Source: Paraflavisolibacter caeni
GTDB lineage: Bacteria; Bacteroidota; Bacteroidia; Chitinophagales; Chitinophagaceae
Reading direction: 5' to 3'
DNA length: 64,000 nucleotides
NCBI RefSeq assembly: GCF_025628885.1
Contig: NZ_JAOTIF010000001.1
Span: forward strand, 558,001 to 622,000
Below the pieces are notes generated by a model. The model was given only the letters and a program-made list of their open reading frames with translations, did not search any database and was not told the origin of the DNA. Shown in pieces: positions 9,067-18,176 of the stretch (the stretch's first letter is position 1; every line of letters begins with the position of its first letter). Both the position numbers and the translations under genes were made by a program.

Positions 9067-12000
9067 ATGGAAATGAATCTCTTTCAAGACTTATTTGATA
9101 GTCCAAACAACTTTGAAAACGCTAAGGATTCAGAGAATCCAGTGAAGAATGTCGAAAACTCAGCAAAAGCTGCTGAAAGTTTAGCTCCAAAAGCTGATAC
9201 TATCGCAGAGATTAAAGCTGAAACAACTGCACAGAATATTGAGACTCCTAAGGAAAAGGAGCCTCCGAAAGAAAAGAAAACTAAACTCAACAATATGGCC
9301 AGTGCAAAGAAAACCACGACCAAAGGATTAACCTTCCAACGCAAATTCACCAAAGAAGGTACTTCTGTATTTGATCTCTTCGAGTACGACTACCGCACTT
9401 CTGTCATCCGCAATCCAAGCGGAGAGGTTGTGTTTGAAATGAATAATGTGGAAGTTCCTAAGGGCTGGAGCCAAATTGCTACGGACATTCTTGCCCAGAA
9501 ATACTTCCGTAAAGCGGGCGTGCCTCAGCCGGATGGTACTACCGGGCGTGAAACTTCGGTAAAGCAAGTTGCTCACCGCATGGCTAACTGCTGGAGAGTT
9601 TGGGGTGAAAAATATGGCTACTTCGCCAGTGCAAAGGACGCAGAGGTTTTCTACGAAGAATTGGTATATAGCATCCTTGGCCAGATGTGTGTACCCAATT
9701 CTCCACAGTGGTTCAACACAGGATTGCACGAGAGCTATGGGATTACAGGGAAGCCTCAGGGACACTATTATGTTGACCCTAAAGACGGTAAGTTGAAGAA
9801 TTCTACTTCAGCTTATGAAAGACCACAACCTCACGCTTGCTTTATCCTGAGTGTTGATGACGACTTAGTTTCTGATGGCGGTATCATGGACCTGTGGGTT
9901 CGTGAAGCCAGAATATTTAAATACGGATCTGGTGTTGGTACAAACTTTTCTAACCTTCGCGCTGAAGGTGAAAAACTGAGTGGGGGCGGCACTTCTTCAG
10001 GCTTAATGAGTTTCCTGAAAATTGGTGACCGCGCTGCTGGCGCTATCAAAAGCGGCGGAACCACACGTCGTGCAGCCAAGATGGTTTGCCTCGACCTGGA
10101 CCACCCAGAGATCGTTCAGTTTGTTAACTGGAAAGTAGAAGAGGAAAAGAAAGTAGCTGCTTTGATTGCTGCTGGTTACCCTAGCGACTACGAAGGTGAA
10201 GCTTACCGTACAGTGAGTGGCCAAAATTCTAACAACTCAGTACGCATCCCTAATTCCTTCTTCGAAAAATTGGAAAAAGGAGAGGACTGGGAACTAACCG
10301 CACGTACCGACGGCCGCGTTATGAAGAAAGTTCCATCCCGTGAACTGTGGAACCAGATCGCTTATGCAGCCTGGCGTTGTGCGGATCCCGGTACCCAATA
10401 CAATACAACCATCAATGAATGGCATACCTGCCCAGCTGGTGGCGAAATCAGGGCCTCTAACCCTTGCAGTGAGTACATGTTCCTCGATAATACTGCTTGT
10501 AACCTGGCTTCAGCCAACCTGATGAAGTTCTTTGATACTGAAAAGAACATCTTCGACGTAGAAGGCTTTGAATATACCTGCCGTTTATGGACAACCGTTC
10601 TGGAAATTTCTGTGTTGATGGCTCAATTCCCTTCTAAAGAAGTGGCTCAATTAAGCTATGAATACAGAACGCTTGGTTTGGGATATGCCAACCTCGGTAC
10701 CATGCTGATGGTAAGCGGTATTCCTTACGACAGTGAAAAAGCCCGCGCTATTGCCGGTGCCATTACAGCCATCATGACAGGTACGGCTTATAAAACTTCA
10801 GCTGAAATGGCGAAGAACTTGGGTGCTTTCGTGCGCTATGAAGAAAATAAAGCTTCGATGCTGAAGGTAATGCACAATCACCGTTTGGCCGCCTATGATG
10901 CAGATGAATACGAAGACCTGAGCATTAAGCCTCAGGGCCTGAAAGCAAAATATTGCCCTGACTATTTACTGAAAGCTGCTTGCAAAGCTTGGGATGAAGC
11001 TGTTGAACTGGGTGAAAAATATGGTTACAGGAATGCTCAGGCAACTGTAATCGCTCCTACAGGCACTATTGGTCTGGTAATGGATTGCGATACCACCGGT
11101 GTAGAACCAGACTTTGCATTGGTGAAATTTAAAAAATTATCAGGTGGTGGTTACTTCAAGATCATCAACCAGTCAGTTCCTGTGGCCTTGAAAAACCTGG
11201 GCTATGACCAAAAACAAACAGACGCCATTATTAAATATGCCGTAGGTAGCGGTACTTTCTCTGGCGCGCCTTACATCAATCACCAGACATTGAGCGAAAA
11301 AGGATTCATTGAATCTGAGATTAAAAAGTTGGACGCAGCTGTTGCTTCTGCTTTCGAGATCGGCTTTGTATTCAATGTATATACATTAGGCGAAGAATGT
11401 CTGAAACGTTTAGGCTTTGCTCCGGAACAATACTACGACTTTGGTTGGAGTCTTCTCGAAGCACTTGGCTTCACCGATGAACAAATCGATGCAGCTAATG
11501 ACTTCGTATGTGGTACCATGACAGTTGAAGGTGCTCCATATCTGAAGCCCGAACACCTGCCTGTATTTGACTGTGCAAATAAATGCGGTAAGAAAGGTGA
11601 GCGCTATATCCATGCACACGGCCATATCCGTATGATGGGTGCTACACAACCTTTCATCAGCGGTGCGATCTCAAAGACAATCAACTTGCCGCACGAAGCA
11701 ACAATTGAAGAAATTGAAGATGCTTACATGTTAAGCTGGAAATTGGGCTTAAAAGCGTGTGCGCTTTACCGTGACGGTTCTAAATTGTCTCAGCCTTTGA
11801 GCAATAAGAGTGATAAAAAGAAGAAAGAAGGGGAAAATGGCAAGGACGAAGAGGCGCAGGTAATGGAAGCTGACCTGGGTATTATCGACATGGGCAAGCT
11901 GACCATTGAAGAATTACTGGATGAAGTGCAGAAACGAGTACAGGCATCTCCTGATACACAGCTGAAACGTCAGTTGGCTATGATCGTTGAAAGACGTGCG

Positions 12001-12624
12001 CTGCCTGCAAAACGTAGAGGCTTTACACAAAAAGCTAAGATCAACGGCCAGGCAGTATTCCTGCGCACTGGTGAATATGCCGATGGTACTGTGGGTGAGA
12101 TCTTCATTGATATGGCAAAAGAGGGGGCTACAATGCGTAGTATGTTAAACTGTTTTGCGATCTCAATTTCGATAGGTCTCCAATATGGAGTTCCATTAGA
12201 AGAATTTGTAGAGAAATTTGTTTTCACTAAATTTGATCCAGCAGGCTTTGTTGAGCATCCAAACATTAAGTCAACAACTTCGATTGTTGACTTCATATTC
12301 AGAGTTCTCGGTTATGAATACTTGAATAGAACCGACCTGGTTCACGTTCTTGATAAACCGGAAGTAATGAATACTGGTGAAGACGATTGGGACGAACCGG
12401 TTAGTCAACCAGAGTTGTCAAGTGTTCGGGTTGTTGCTCCTCAAAGCGTAAAAACTCAAAAAGTCGCTGTTAAAGATGAAAATGCTGGCCTAGGTGCTGT
12501 AAACGTTGCCGCCCGCAGCATGCAAAGCGACGCTCCTGCTTGTAATACCTGTGGTCATATTACTGTAAGAAGTGGTACTTGCTATAAGTGCCTGAACTGT
12601 GGTAATAGCATGGGTTGCAGCTAA
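9067..12624 (+). CDS. nrdJ: Adenosylcobalamin-dependent ribonucleotide reductase (class II)
   Basis: This enzyme reduces ribonucleotides to deoxyribonucleotides with a B12-derived radical, so DNA precursors can be made with or without oxygen. It is about 1185 aa. Residues of about 1-90 form a low-complexity Lys/Glu/Ala-rich extension. The catalytic barrel follows, with FKYGSGVGTNFSNLR, SGGTTRRAAKM, SNPCSEYMFLDNTACNLAS and VIAPTGTIGLVMDCDTTG. The C-terminus carries Cys pairs (CNTCGHITVRSGTCYKCLNC), the zinc-ribbon-like tail of bacterial class II enzymes that can also re-reduce the active site. I chose the ATG at 9067; a TTG lies two codons before it and another ATG at 9073. No intein is seen. 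A strong terminator follows. Confidence 0.95.
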   Translation: MEMNLFQDLFDSPNNFENAKDSENPVKNVENSAKAAESLAPKADTIAEIKAETTAQNIETPKEKEPPKEKKTKLNNMASAKKTTTKGLTFQRKFTKEGTSVFDLFEYDYRTSVIRNPSGEVVFEMNNVEVPKGWSQIATDILAQKYFRKAGVPQPDGTTGRETSVKQVAHRMANCWRVWGEKYGYFASAKDAEVFYEELVYSILGQMCVPNSPQWFNTGLHESYGITGKPQGHYYVDPKDGKLKNSTSAYERPQPHACFILSVDDDLVSDGGIMDLWVREARIFKYGSGVGTNFSNLRAEGEKLSGGGTSSGLMSFLKIGDRAAGAIKSGGTTRRAAKMVCLDLDHPEIVQFVNWKVEEEKKVAALIAAGYPSDYEGEAYRTVSGQNSNNSVRIPNSFFEKLEKGEDWELTARTDGRVMKKVPSRELWNQIAYAAWRCADPGTQYNTTINEWHTCPAGGEIRASNPCSEYMFLDNTACNLASANLMKFFDTEKNIFDVEGFEYTCRLWTTVLEISVLMAQFPSKEVAQLSYEYRTLGLGYANLGTMLMVSGIPYDSEKARAIAGAITAIMTGTAYKTSAEMAKNLGAFVRYEENKASMLKVMHNHRLAAYDADEYEDLSIKPQGLKAKYCPDYLLKAACKAWDEAVELGEKYGYRNAQATVIAPTGTIGLVMDCDTTGVEPDFALVKFKKLSGGGYFKIINQSVPVALKNLGYDQKQTDAIIKYAVGSGTFSGAPYINHQTLSEKGFIESEIKKLDAAVASAFEIGFVFNVYTLGEECLKRLGFAPEQYYDFGWSLLEALGFTDEQIDAANDFVCGTMTVEGAPYLKPEHLPVFDCANKCGKKGERYIHAHGHIRMMGATQPFISGAISKTINLPHEATIEEIEDAYMLSWKLGLKACALYRDGSKLSQPLSNKSDKKKKEGENGKDEEAQVMEADLGIIDMGKLTIEELLDEVQKRVQASPDTQLKRQLAMIVERRALPAKRRGFTQKAKINGQAVFLRTGEYADGTVGEIFIDMAKEGATMRSMLNCFAISISIGLQYGVPLEEFVEKFVFTKFDPAGFVEHPNIKSTTSIVDFIFRVLGYEYLNRTDLVHVLDKPEVMNTGEDDWDEPVSQPELSSVRVVAPQSVKTQKVAVKDENAGLGAVNVAARSMQSDAPACNTCGHITVRSGTCYKCLNCGNSMGCS

Positions 12625-12664
12625 AGAGAGTTTACATTTCTGGAGAAACCAAATGTACCCAAAT

Positions 12665-12694
12665 AAAAATCCCGTTAGCAACGGGATTTTTTTT
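12665..12694 (+). terminator. Intrinsic terminator of nrdJ
   Basis: A 12-bp stem (AAAAATCCCGTT at 12665-12676, complement at 12680-12691) closes a 3-nt loop and runs into eight T residues. It lies 40 bp after the nrdJ stop. Confidence 0.9.
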
Positions 12695-12750
12695 GTTTAA
12701 AAAAAGAATATAAAATTTAGCTTAAATATTAAACAGATTCAATAAGTCTC

Positions 12751-12945
12751 TTACTTATTTCCAAAAATACTCTCTACTGCGCCCTGCAGCATTGGATACT
12801 TTTCTACAACAAAATCCTTAAGTGTTTCAAGCACATTATTCGCTTGCTCATCTGACAGCCCAGCCCTTTCTTTTAATCTGTCTACCAATTCATTTACCTG
12901 GCCTTCAGCCTTTCCTTTGTTCATACCAAACATGTTGTCAAACAT
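12751..12945 (-). CDS. Small hypothetical helical protein (64 aa)
   Basis: I do not recognise a named family. The protein is MFDNMFGMNKGKAE... with a charged helical body (VNELVDRLKERAGLSDEQ) and a C-terminal VEKYPMLQGAVESIFGNK. It has no signal peptide, membrane segment or cysteine. The composition looks like a genuine soluble helical protein, and no other reading frame competes. It sits 38 bp downstream of clpX on the same strand, so it may be the last gene of that transcript. Confidence 0.65.
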   Translation of the reverse strand: MFDNMFGMNKGKAEGQVNELVDRLKERAGLSDEQANNVLETLKDFVVEKYPMLQGAVESIFGNK

Positions 12946-12983
12946 AAATTCTGATTTTAATGATTAAGATGTTTATCTCCCGA

Positions 12984-14225
12984 CTATGCTACCTTTAGCA
13001 AACTCAGTTTGCTCTTATCAAACTTACGGGTGGCATAATCAATATCTACAGTAAAGAACTTTTCTTTTGAAGAAGGAAGTTCAAACATGGCATCGGTTAA
13101 AATGCCTTCACATATACTTCTTAAACCCCTCGCTCCAAGCTTGTATTCCATAGCTTTTTCAACCATGAAGTCAAGCACTTCATTTTCAATCGTTAATTGG
13201 ATGCCTTCTAGCTCAAACAGTCGGACATATTGCTTGATCAATGCATTCTTAGGCTCTGTGAGGATCGACCTTAATGTGATCGCATCTAATGGATCCAGGT
13301 GAGTAACCACAGGAAGACGTCCCAATAGTTCGGGTATCAGGCCAAACGCTTTCAGGTCCTGTGCATTTACAAAACGGAGCAGGTTTTTCTTCATGTTCTC
13401 CTGCAACTGCTTGTCTACATTAAAACCAATCGTATTCGTTTGTACACGACGGGCAATGATCTTATCAATGCCGTCGAAAGCACCGCCGCAAATGAATAAA
13501 ATATTCTGTGTATTGATCTTGATTAGCTTCTGTTCAGGATGCTTACGGCCTCCTTGTGGTGGCACCAATACATCGGTGCCTTCCAGAAGCTTCAGCATGC
13601 CCTGCTGAACACCTTCTCCGCTCACATCGCGGGTGATCGAAGGATTATCTCCTTTGCGTGCTATTTTGTCAATTTCGTCGATGTACACAATGCCGCGTTC
13701 TGCAGCTGCTACATCATAGTTACAAACCTGCAGCAGACGGGTTAAAATGCTTTCCACATCTTCACCTACATAACCTGCTTCGGTAAACACAGTAGCATCA
13801 ACAATAGCAAATGGTACATTCAGCAGTTTCGCGATTGTCTTGGCCAGTAAAGTTTTACCTGTACCGGTTTCCCCAACCATTACAATATTACTCTTGTCAA
13901 TTTCAATCTCGTGGCTCGAATTCTCGGCTGTTTTATATTGTAAACGTTTATAATGGTTATAAACTGCCACAGCTAAAACCTTTTTAGCCTCATCTTGCCC
14001 AATTACATACTCATCCAGAAACTTCTTGATTTCAATAGGTTTCTTTACGGTGAGCTTAAAAGAAGAAGGTGCCTTTTCGTCACGGATCATCAGCTCCTGG
14101 TCAATGATTTCACGGGCGTGCTCTACACAATTTTCGCAAATGTGCCCTTCCTGGCCCGCAATGAGGATTTTGACCTCATCCCGGCTTCGGCCACAAAAGG
14201 AACAGTGTAATAAGTTTTTAGCCAT
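12984..14225 (-). CDS. clpX: ATP-dependent protease ATPase subunit ClpX
   Basis: This AAA+ unfoldase feeds substrates, including ssrA-tagged ones, into ClpP. It is 413 aa, full length. The N-terminal zinc-binding domain has Cys8, Cys11, Cys30 and Cys33. Walker A is GETGTGKT at residues 118-125, and Walker B lies in [13 protein letters not shown]. The pore and substrate loop [11 protein letters not shown] and the ClpP-docking IGF loop ([11 protein letters not shown]) are present. The sensor-2 region ([13 protein letters not shown]) is near the end. Two clpP genes and tig lie upstream on the same strand, but a terminator separates clpX from the nearest clpP. Confidence 0.97.
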   Translation of the reverse strand: MAKNLLHCSFCGRSRDEVKILIAGQEGHICENCVEHAREIIDQELMIRDEKAPSSFKLTVKKPIEIKKFLDEYVIGQDEAKKVLAVAVYNHYKRLQYKTAENSSHEIEIDKSNIVMVGETGTGKTLLAKTIAKLLNVPFAIVDATVFTEAGYVGEDVESILTRLLQVCNYDVAAAERGIVYIDEIDKIARKGDNPSITRDVSGEGVQQGMLKLLEGTDVLVPPQGGRKHPEQKLIKINTQNILFICGGAFDGIDKIIARRVQTNTIGFNVDKQLQENMKKNLLRFVNAQDLKAFGLIPELLGRLPVVTHLDPLDAITLRSILTEPKNALIKQYVRLFELEGIQLTIENEVLDFMVEKAMEYKLGARGLRSICEGILTDAMFELPSSKEKFFTVDIDYATRKFDKSKLSLLKVA

Positions 14226-14297
14226 TAACAGTTGATTAATTTATTTATATAGAAGGCTTATTTAATAAGAACGCTGCTTAAAGCATTCTGCAAAATT

Positions 14298-14329
14298 AAA
14301 AAACCGTTGGCTCAGGACAACGGTTTTTT
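14298..14329 (-). terminator. Intrinsic terminator between clpP and clpX
   Basis: A 12-bp stem (AAAAAACCGTTG at 14298-14309, complement at 14318-14329) closes an 8-nt loop. A/T runs flank it on both strands. It would end the clpP transcript before clpX. Confidence 0.8.
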
Positions 14330-14447
14330 AAAGGATTTAAGAAAGAATTAGTCTGTTTATGAATGATTTATTAAGTCAAAGTGTTTATTATGTTTGATCT
14401 TTCATAACAAGATCTTTACATTTTCTTTACACTTCTCTTCAATTTCC

Positions 14448-14489
14448 ACTCATCAATAACTAATAATCAATCATCTATCATCAGTCATC
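14448..14489. repeat. 7-bp-period array next to a clpP stop codon
   Basis: Six consecutive heptamers with no indel: actcatc, aataact, aataatc, aatcatc, tatcatc, agtcatc. The consensus is AATCATC (GATGATT on the clpP strand). The array ends 4 bp from the clpP stop codon. Confidence 0.75.
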
Positions 14490-14493
14490 TCTC

Positions 14494-15177
14494 CTAATAC
14501 AGCTTGTCTATAATCTTATCCACAATACCATACTCGATGGACTTCTGCGCATCCATCCAATAGTCGCGGTTAAAGTCTTTCATAACCTTCTCAAACGTCT
14601 GACCTGTGTTATCAGCCAGAATACGGGCCCCCATTTCTTTGGTGCGTTTGATCTGTTCCGCATGGATTTCCATATCAGCACTCACACCTTGGATATGGCC
14701 GCCCAGTGAAGGCTGGTGGATCATAACCTCTCCGTTTGGAAATATAAACCTGCGCCCTTTAGTGCCTCCACTCAGTAAGATACTTCCCATAGATGCTGCC
14801 AATCCCATACAGATGGTACTTACAGGCGATTTGATCATGCGCATGGTATCATAGATCACCATGCCGCTGGTAACTGAGCCGCCAGGGCTACTGATGAAAA
14901 ACTTGATCTCTTCTCCTGACTTATCAGCTTCCAACAACATCAGTTTGGTTACGATGTCCTTAGCCGATTTGTCATCAACTATGCCCCATAAATAAATGCT
15001 GCGGGTTTGGAAAAAGTACTTTTCCAGTCTCTTGTACAGCATCTGGGTGTCCATTTGGGCACGTTCTTCTCTTTCTTCCTCTGTCTCAGGTTCTTCCGGA
15101 GTTCCTGGTTCCGGGCTTGGCTGAGGTTGTGGTTGCATCAGTGGTAAGCGGCTATATATGTCGTCTTTTAAAAACAT
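14494..15177 (-). CDS. clpP: ATP-dependent Clp protease proteolytic subunit, second paralogue
   Basis: This 227-aa serine peptidase subunit of the Clp protease has a complete catalytic triad: Ser129 (GLAASMGSILL), His154 (VMIHQPSLGG) and Asp205 (FNRDYWMDA). Residues 13-45 are an unusual Pro/Glu-rich insertion (around PEPGTPEEPETEEE) absent from its neighbour, and they lie where ClpP normally forms its axial gate. It is encoded 135 bp downstream of another clpP on the same strand. Both paralogues keep the triad, so a mixed two-ring ClpP1P2 particle, as in some other bacteria, is possible but inferred. Confidence 0.95.
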   Translation of the reverse strand: MFLKDDIYSRLPLMQPQPQPSPEPGTPEEPETEEEREERAQMDTQMLYKRLEKYFFQTRSIYLWGIVDDKSAKDIVTKLMLLEADKSGEEIKFFISSPGGSVTSGMVIYDTMRMIKSPVSTICMGLAASMGSILLSGGTKGRRFIFPNGEVMIHQPSLGGHIQGVSADMEIHAEQIKRTKEMGARILADNTGQTFEKVMKDFNRDYWMDAQKSIEYGIVDKIIDKLY

Positions 15178-15291
15178 CTTTTGTCAAATTTTAAATATAA
15201 GAACTTGATTATCTACCTATTCGAATCTTATTAAAATCCAATCCCATTTCTCATCATTTTCCCAATTCTTCATCCGGTCCCTTTCCAAATA

Positions 15292-15312
15292 ATTCGTCAT
15301 TCGTCTTTCAAA
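15292..15312. repeat. 7-bp-period array next to a clpP stop codon
   Basis: Two identical heptamers ATTCGTC (15292-15305) and a third related unit run up to the stop codon of the clpP gene at 15313. The pyrimidine-rich sequence back to about 15225 seems to follow the same phase more loosely. Confidence 0.55.
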
Positions 15313-16017
15313 TCATCCCTTCAACTCTGCTTTCTTCTCTTTCCTCGCGTTTACCAGCAACACTTCATCAACAAAGCCATATTCCTTAGCTTGCTCAGAA
15401 GTAAGCCAATAGTCACGGTCGAAATCATCTTCTATCTGTTCTATCGATCTGCCGGTATGACGGTTCACTATTTCATAAAGTTCTTTCTTCAACTTACGGA
15501 TCTCGTTCACAGTAATTTCAATATCACTGGCCTGGCCGCCAATCGCACCACTAGGTTGGTGCATCATGATCCGTGAGTGTTTCAATGCAGCACGCTTTCC
15601 CTTTGTCCCAGCTCCAAGAAGTACACACGACATGGAAGCTGCTACTCCAATACAAATCGTTGAAATATCAGGGGATACAAACTGCATCGTATCATAAATG
15701 CCCAAACCGGCATATACACTTCCACCCGGCGAATTGATGTACATATTAATATCACGGGTGCGGTCGGAAGAATCTAAAAACAAAAGTTGCGCTGTTACTA
15801 TATTACCTACCTCGTCACTGATGGGATAGCCAAGGAAGATGATGCGGTCCATCATCAAACGGCTGTATACATCCATAACAGCTACGTTCATGGGCCTCTC
15901 TTCAATGATGTTCGGTGTTAAGGCAGTTACCATGTGCTTGGAGTAACTGTTAAGGGTATTACTTGACATGCCGAGGTGCTTCACGGCATACTTTTCAAAT
16001 TCTGATTGAAAACTCAT
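15313..16017 (-). CDS. clpP: ATP-dependent Clp protease proteolytic subunit, first paralogue
   Basis: This 234-aa ClpP has Ser128 (GVAASMSCVLL), His153 (MMHQPSGAIGG) and Asp202 (FDRDYWLTSEQA), so it should be active. The short N-terminal region MSFQSEFEKYAVKHLG could be a propeptide or extension. The ring-contact helix and handle (EITVNEIRKLKKELYEIVN) are normal. It lies between tig upstream and the second clpP downstream, all on the minus strand, a tig-clpP-clpP-clpX order like the E. coli tig-clpP-clpX cluster. A terminator follows tig, so transcription probably restarts here. Confidence 0.96.
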   Translation of the reverse strand: MSFQSEFEKYAVKHLGMSSNTLNSYSKHMVTALTPNIIEERPMNVAVMDVYSRLMMDRIIFLGYPISDEVGNIVTAQLLFLDSSDRTRDINMYINSPGGSVYAGLGIYDTMQFVSPDISTICIGVAASMSCVLLGAGTKGKRAALKHSRIMMHQPSGAIGGQASDIEITVNEIRKLKKELYEIVNRHTGRSIEQIEDDFDRDYWLTSEQAKEYGFVDEVLLVNARKEKKAELKG

Positions 16018-16332
16018 ATCGTCTAGTGTTAATGATAAAGCAATTTAAGTGTTTGTGTCATACCAAATACTGTGCTATATAAAAAATGCGACAAAAGGGC
16101 AGAGCACAAAAAGAGGCAAGAGCTTCTTTACCATGAAAGATATTCGATAAAAAGTAGAAAAGGAAATGTATTCTTTAATAAGATGCTTCTTTACAGCCAA
16201 GGACTCAAAAAAAATGGAGAACTGAGCGATCAGTTCTCCATTCTATAAACTATATAAATTAATAATAATTCTTATTCTATTTCCTCCCTCTCGCTCTTCA
16301 TTAATTCGTTATTCAAATCATTCATCATTCCA
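16018..16332. other. Gap between clpP and tig
   Basis: This 315-bp gap holds the tig terminator (16207-16242), a 7-bp-period stretch next to the tig stop, and presumably the clpP promoter, which I could not pin down. No gene is seen. Confidence 0.6.
16207..16242 (-). terminator. Intrinsic terminator of tig
   Basis: A 12-bp stem (AATGGAGAACTG at 16213-16224, complement at 16231-16242) closes a 6-nt loop. On the minus strand it is followed by a run of Ts, so it ends the tig transcript. Confidence 0.85.
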
Positions 16333-16336
16333 TTAA
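16302..16336. repeat. 7-bp-period array running into the tig stop codon
   Basis: Heptamers taattcg, ttattca, aatcatt, catcatt, ccattaa follow each other without indels. On the tig strand they read GAATGAT-like words that begin at the stop codon, directly after the His-rich tail. Confidence 0.55.
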
Positions 16337-17703
16337 TGATGATGATGCTGATGCTCTTCATTCATCTTAATGAACTCTTCCTTGCTAATCGGTTGCTCAG
16401 TAGCATTCACCTTAGTTTCAGCCCATTCAAACAACCTTTGAGTTTGAAGACGGTTGAATGCATCTTCAACATATTTCCTGTCTTTCATCATACGGTCGAT
16501 GTAGTCACGAACCCAATCCTGCTCTTCATCAAGGGCGCTCGCACCCATGTATCCAAGTAATTGTTGCTTGGCAAAATCGCGCACATCTTCCTGTGTAACC
16601 TTGATATCATTTTCCTGGATCAATTTGTCTGTGATCAGGCTCCACTTCAACTGGTTGATGAATGCAGGGAACTCGTGCTCTACTTGTTCATCAGTTTTAG
16701 GCTGGTTGTTCTCTCCTTGCGTTTTGATCCAGCGTTTCAGGAAGTCTTCAGGGAAGGACACTTGTGTGTTATCCAGCAATACGTGGTACAACGTATGGTG
16801 CAATTGATTGCGGGTTTCAGAATCCCATTGTGCCTGAAGCCCTTCTTTTACTTTATTGCGGAAAGCTTCCTCTGTTTTGATTTCTTCAGCAGGGAACAAT
16901 TGAGCAAAGAATTCTTCATTCAACTCACGTGGTTCTACAAGACCAACTTTTGTAATGATCAATTTAAAATTCTTTCCTGTTGCACTGTCCAGGCCAAGAT
17001 CATTTACGATCCACTCTTTTTCTTTATCACCGAAAACTTCTTCCAGGTTTACTTGCAATACGTCATCATTCTTCTTTCCCATAAGGTTGGGGCGGAATTC
17101 TTCTTTGAAGTATTTTACAAGCAGGGAATTATCTTTTCTGATGCCACCTTCAATTTCGTTGCCCTCTGCGTCGGTTTCCACAAAAGTTACATTCAGCACG
17201 TTCTCATCGCTGTTAACAGACTCAGGTTCAGTCATATTACCAAAGCGGGTGCGCAGGCGCTCCACTTCTTCATTCAGCATTTCGTCTGTGATCTCCACTT
17301 TGTAGCGGGTAGGGGTCTGTTGAGACAGTTCCGGAGTTTTTACCTCAGGCTTCATGCCCACTTCGAAAGTGAAAGTATAATTGATTGGATTGTTGACATC
17401 CAGTTGTCCAATGTTGAGATCTACAGGCAGTGGCTGTGCAAAAATGTCAAGCTTCTCTGCGTCAATGTATTTGAAAATTTCACGATCCACTACACGCAGC
17501 ACTTCATCAGTGAACAGGGAAGGACCATACATTTTTTTGATAAGGCCGGTAGGAACCATGCCTTTTCTGAAGCCAGGAATATTGGCTTTCTTGCTATAAT
17601 CTTTTAATGATTTCTCAAAAGAAGGCAGATAATCTTCTTTATTGATAGTAACACTTAAATGCTTGTGTAAAGGAGCAACCTCTTGCTGAGTTACTGTAGC
17701 CAT
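16333..17703 (-). CDS. tig: Trigger factor chaperone with His-rich tail
   Basis: This ribosome-associated chaperone meets nascent chains at the exit tunnel. It is 456 aa. The N-terminal ribosome-binding domain contains the signature IPGFRKGMVPTGLIKKMYG (the conserved GFRxGxxP). The middle region (about 160-260) occupies the PPIase position but is divergent. The C-terminal helical cradle follows (FRNKVKEGLQAQWDS onward). The protein ends MNEEHQHHHH, a natural His-rich tail. It lies upstream of clpP on the same strand, as in the classical tig-clpP-clpX cluster. Its own terminator follows 90 bp after the stop. Confidence 0.94.
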   Translation of the reverse strand: MATVTQQEVAPLHKHLSVTINKEDYLPSFEKSLKDYSKKANIPGFRKGMVPTGLIKKMYGPSLFTDEVLRVVDREIFKYIDAEKLDIFAQPLPVDLNIGQLDVNNPINYTFTFEVGMKPEVKTPELSQQTPTRYKVEITDEMLNEEVERLRTRFGNMTEPESVNSDENVLNVTFVETDAEGNEIEGGIRKDNSLLVKYFKEEFRPNLMGKKNDDVLQVNLEEVFGDKEKEWIVNDLGLDSATGKNFKLIITKVGLVEPRELNEEFFAQLFPAEEIKTEEAFRNKVKEGLQAQWDSETRNQLHHTLYHVLLDNTQVSFPEDFLKRWIKTQGENNQPKTDEQVEHEFPAFINQLKWSLITDKLIQENDIKVTQEDVRDFAKQQLLGYMGASALDEEQDWVRDYIDRMMKDRKYVEDAFNRLQTQRLFEWAETKVNATEQPISKEEFIKMNEEHQHHHH

Positions 17704-17908
17704 AAATTTCTATTGTTGTATAGTTGTAATAACGAACAAGGAACAAAAAATAAAGAACTTAAATGAAGGTTCACTTTTCACGCTTCAATGTCCATCATTT
17801 TATATTGAACATTGAATGTAGACCTCCTAATACGGATCAGGAGCATTTTGAACATTTTCTTCACTTCATTAATCTTTATTCCTTGTTCCTTTTCGACATT
17901 CGTCCTGT

Positions 17909-17989
17909 GCGGATGGAGGGACTCGAACCCCCATGCCTCGCGGCGTTAGATCCTAAGTCTAATGCGTCTACCAATTTCGCCACATCCGC
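17909..17989 (-). tRNA. tRNA-Leu (anticodon UAG)
   Basis: This 81-nt class II tRNA has acceptor arms GCGGATG and CATCCGC that pair fully. The anticodon stem TTAGA/TCTAA closes the loop CTTAGGA, giving anticodon TAG for CUA codons. A long variable arm (CGCCGCGAGGC) and the TTCGAGT T-loop are present. The 3' CCA is not encoded. Confidence 0.95.
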
Positions 17990-18047
17990 ATTACTGATTT
18001 GAAGTTCTTAGCTATTCGTGCTCTTCGATATTTTAATTGAAATAATT

Positions 18048-18089
18048 CGACTTTGAACACTGAACTTTGAACCTTCAATTCTCAATCGG
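18048..18089. repeat. 7-bp-period array upstream of the Rel/SpoT gene
   Basis: Six heptamers with no indel: cgacttt, gaacact, gaacttt, gaacctt, caattct, caatcgg. It lies between the tRNA-Leu gene and the ppGpp enzyme gene. Confidence 0.65.
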
Positions 18090-18176
18090 GTTGCAAATGT
18101 AGGGGTTTTTACACAAGTTGTTAATCCTTTTTCTTGTTAAAAAAAACAGTTAATAAAAAACCTAAATTCGTGACGT

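Noticed and set aside
16561-17607. 348-codon plus-strand frame opposite tig
   Set aside because: It lies wholly antisense to a clear trigger factor gene and shows no domain.
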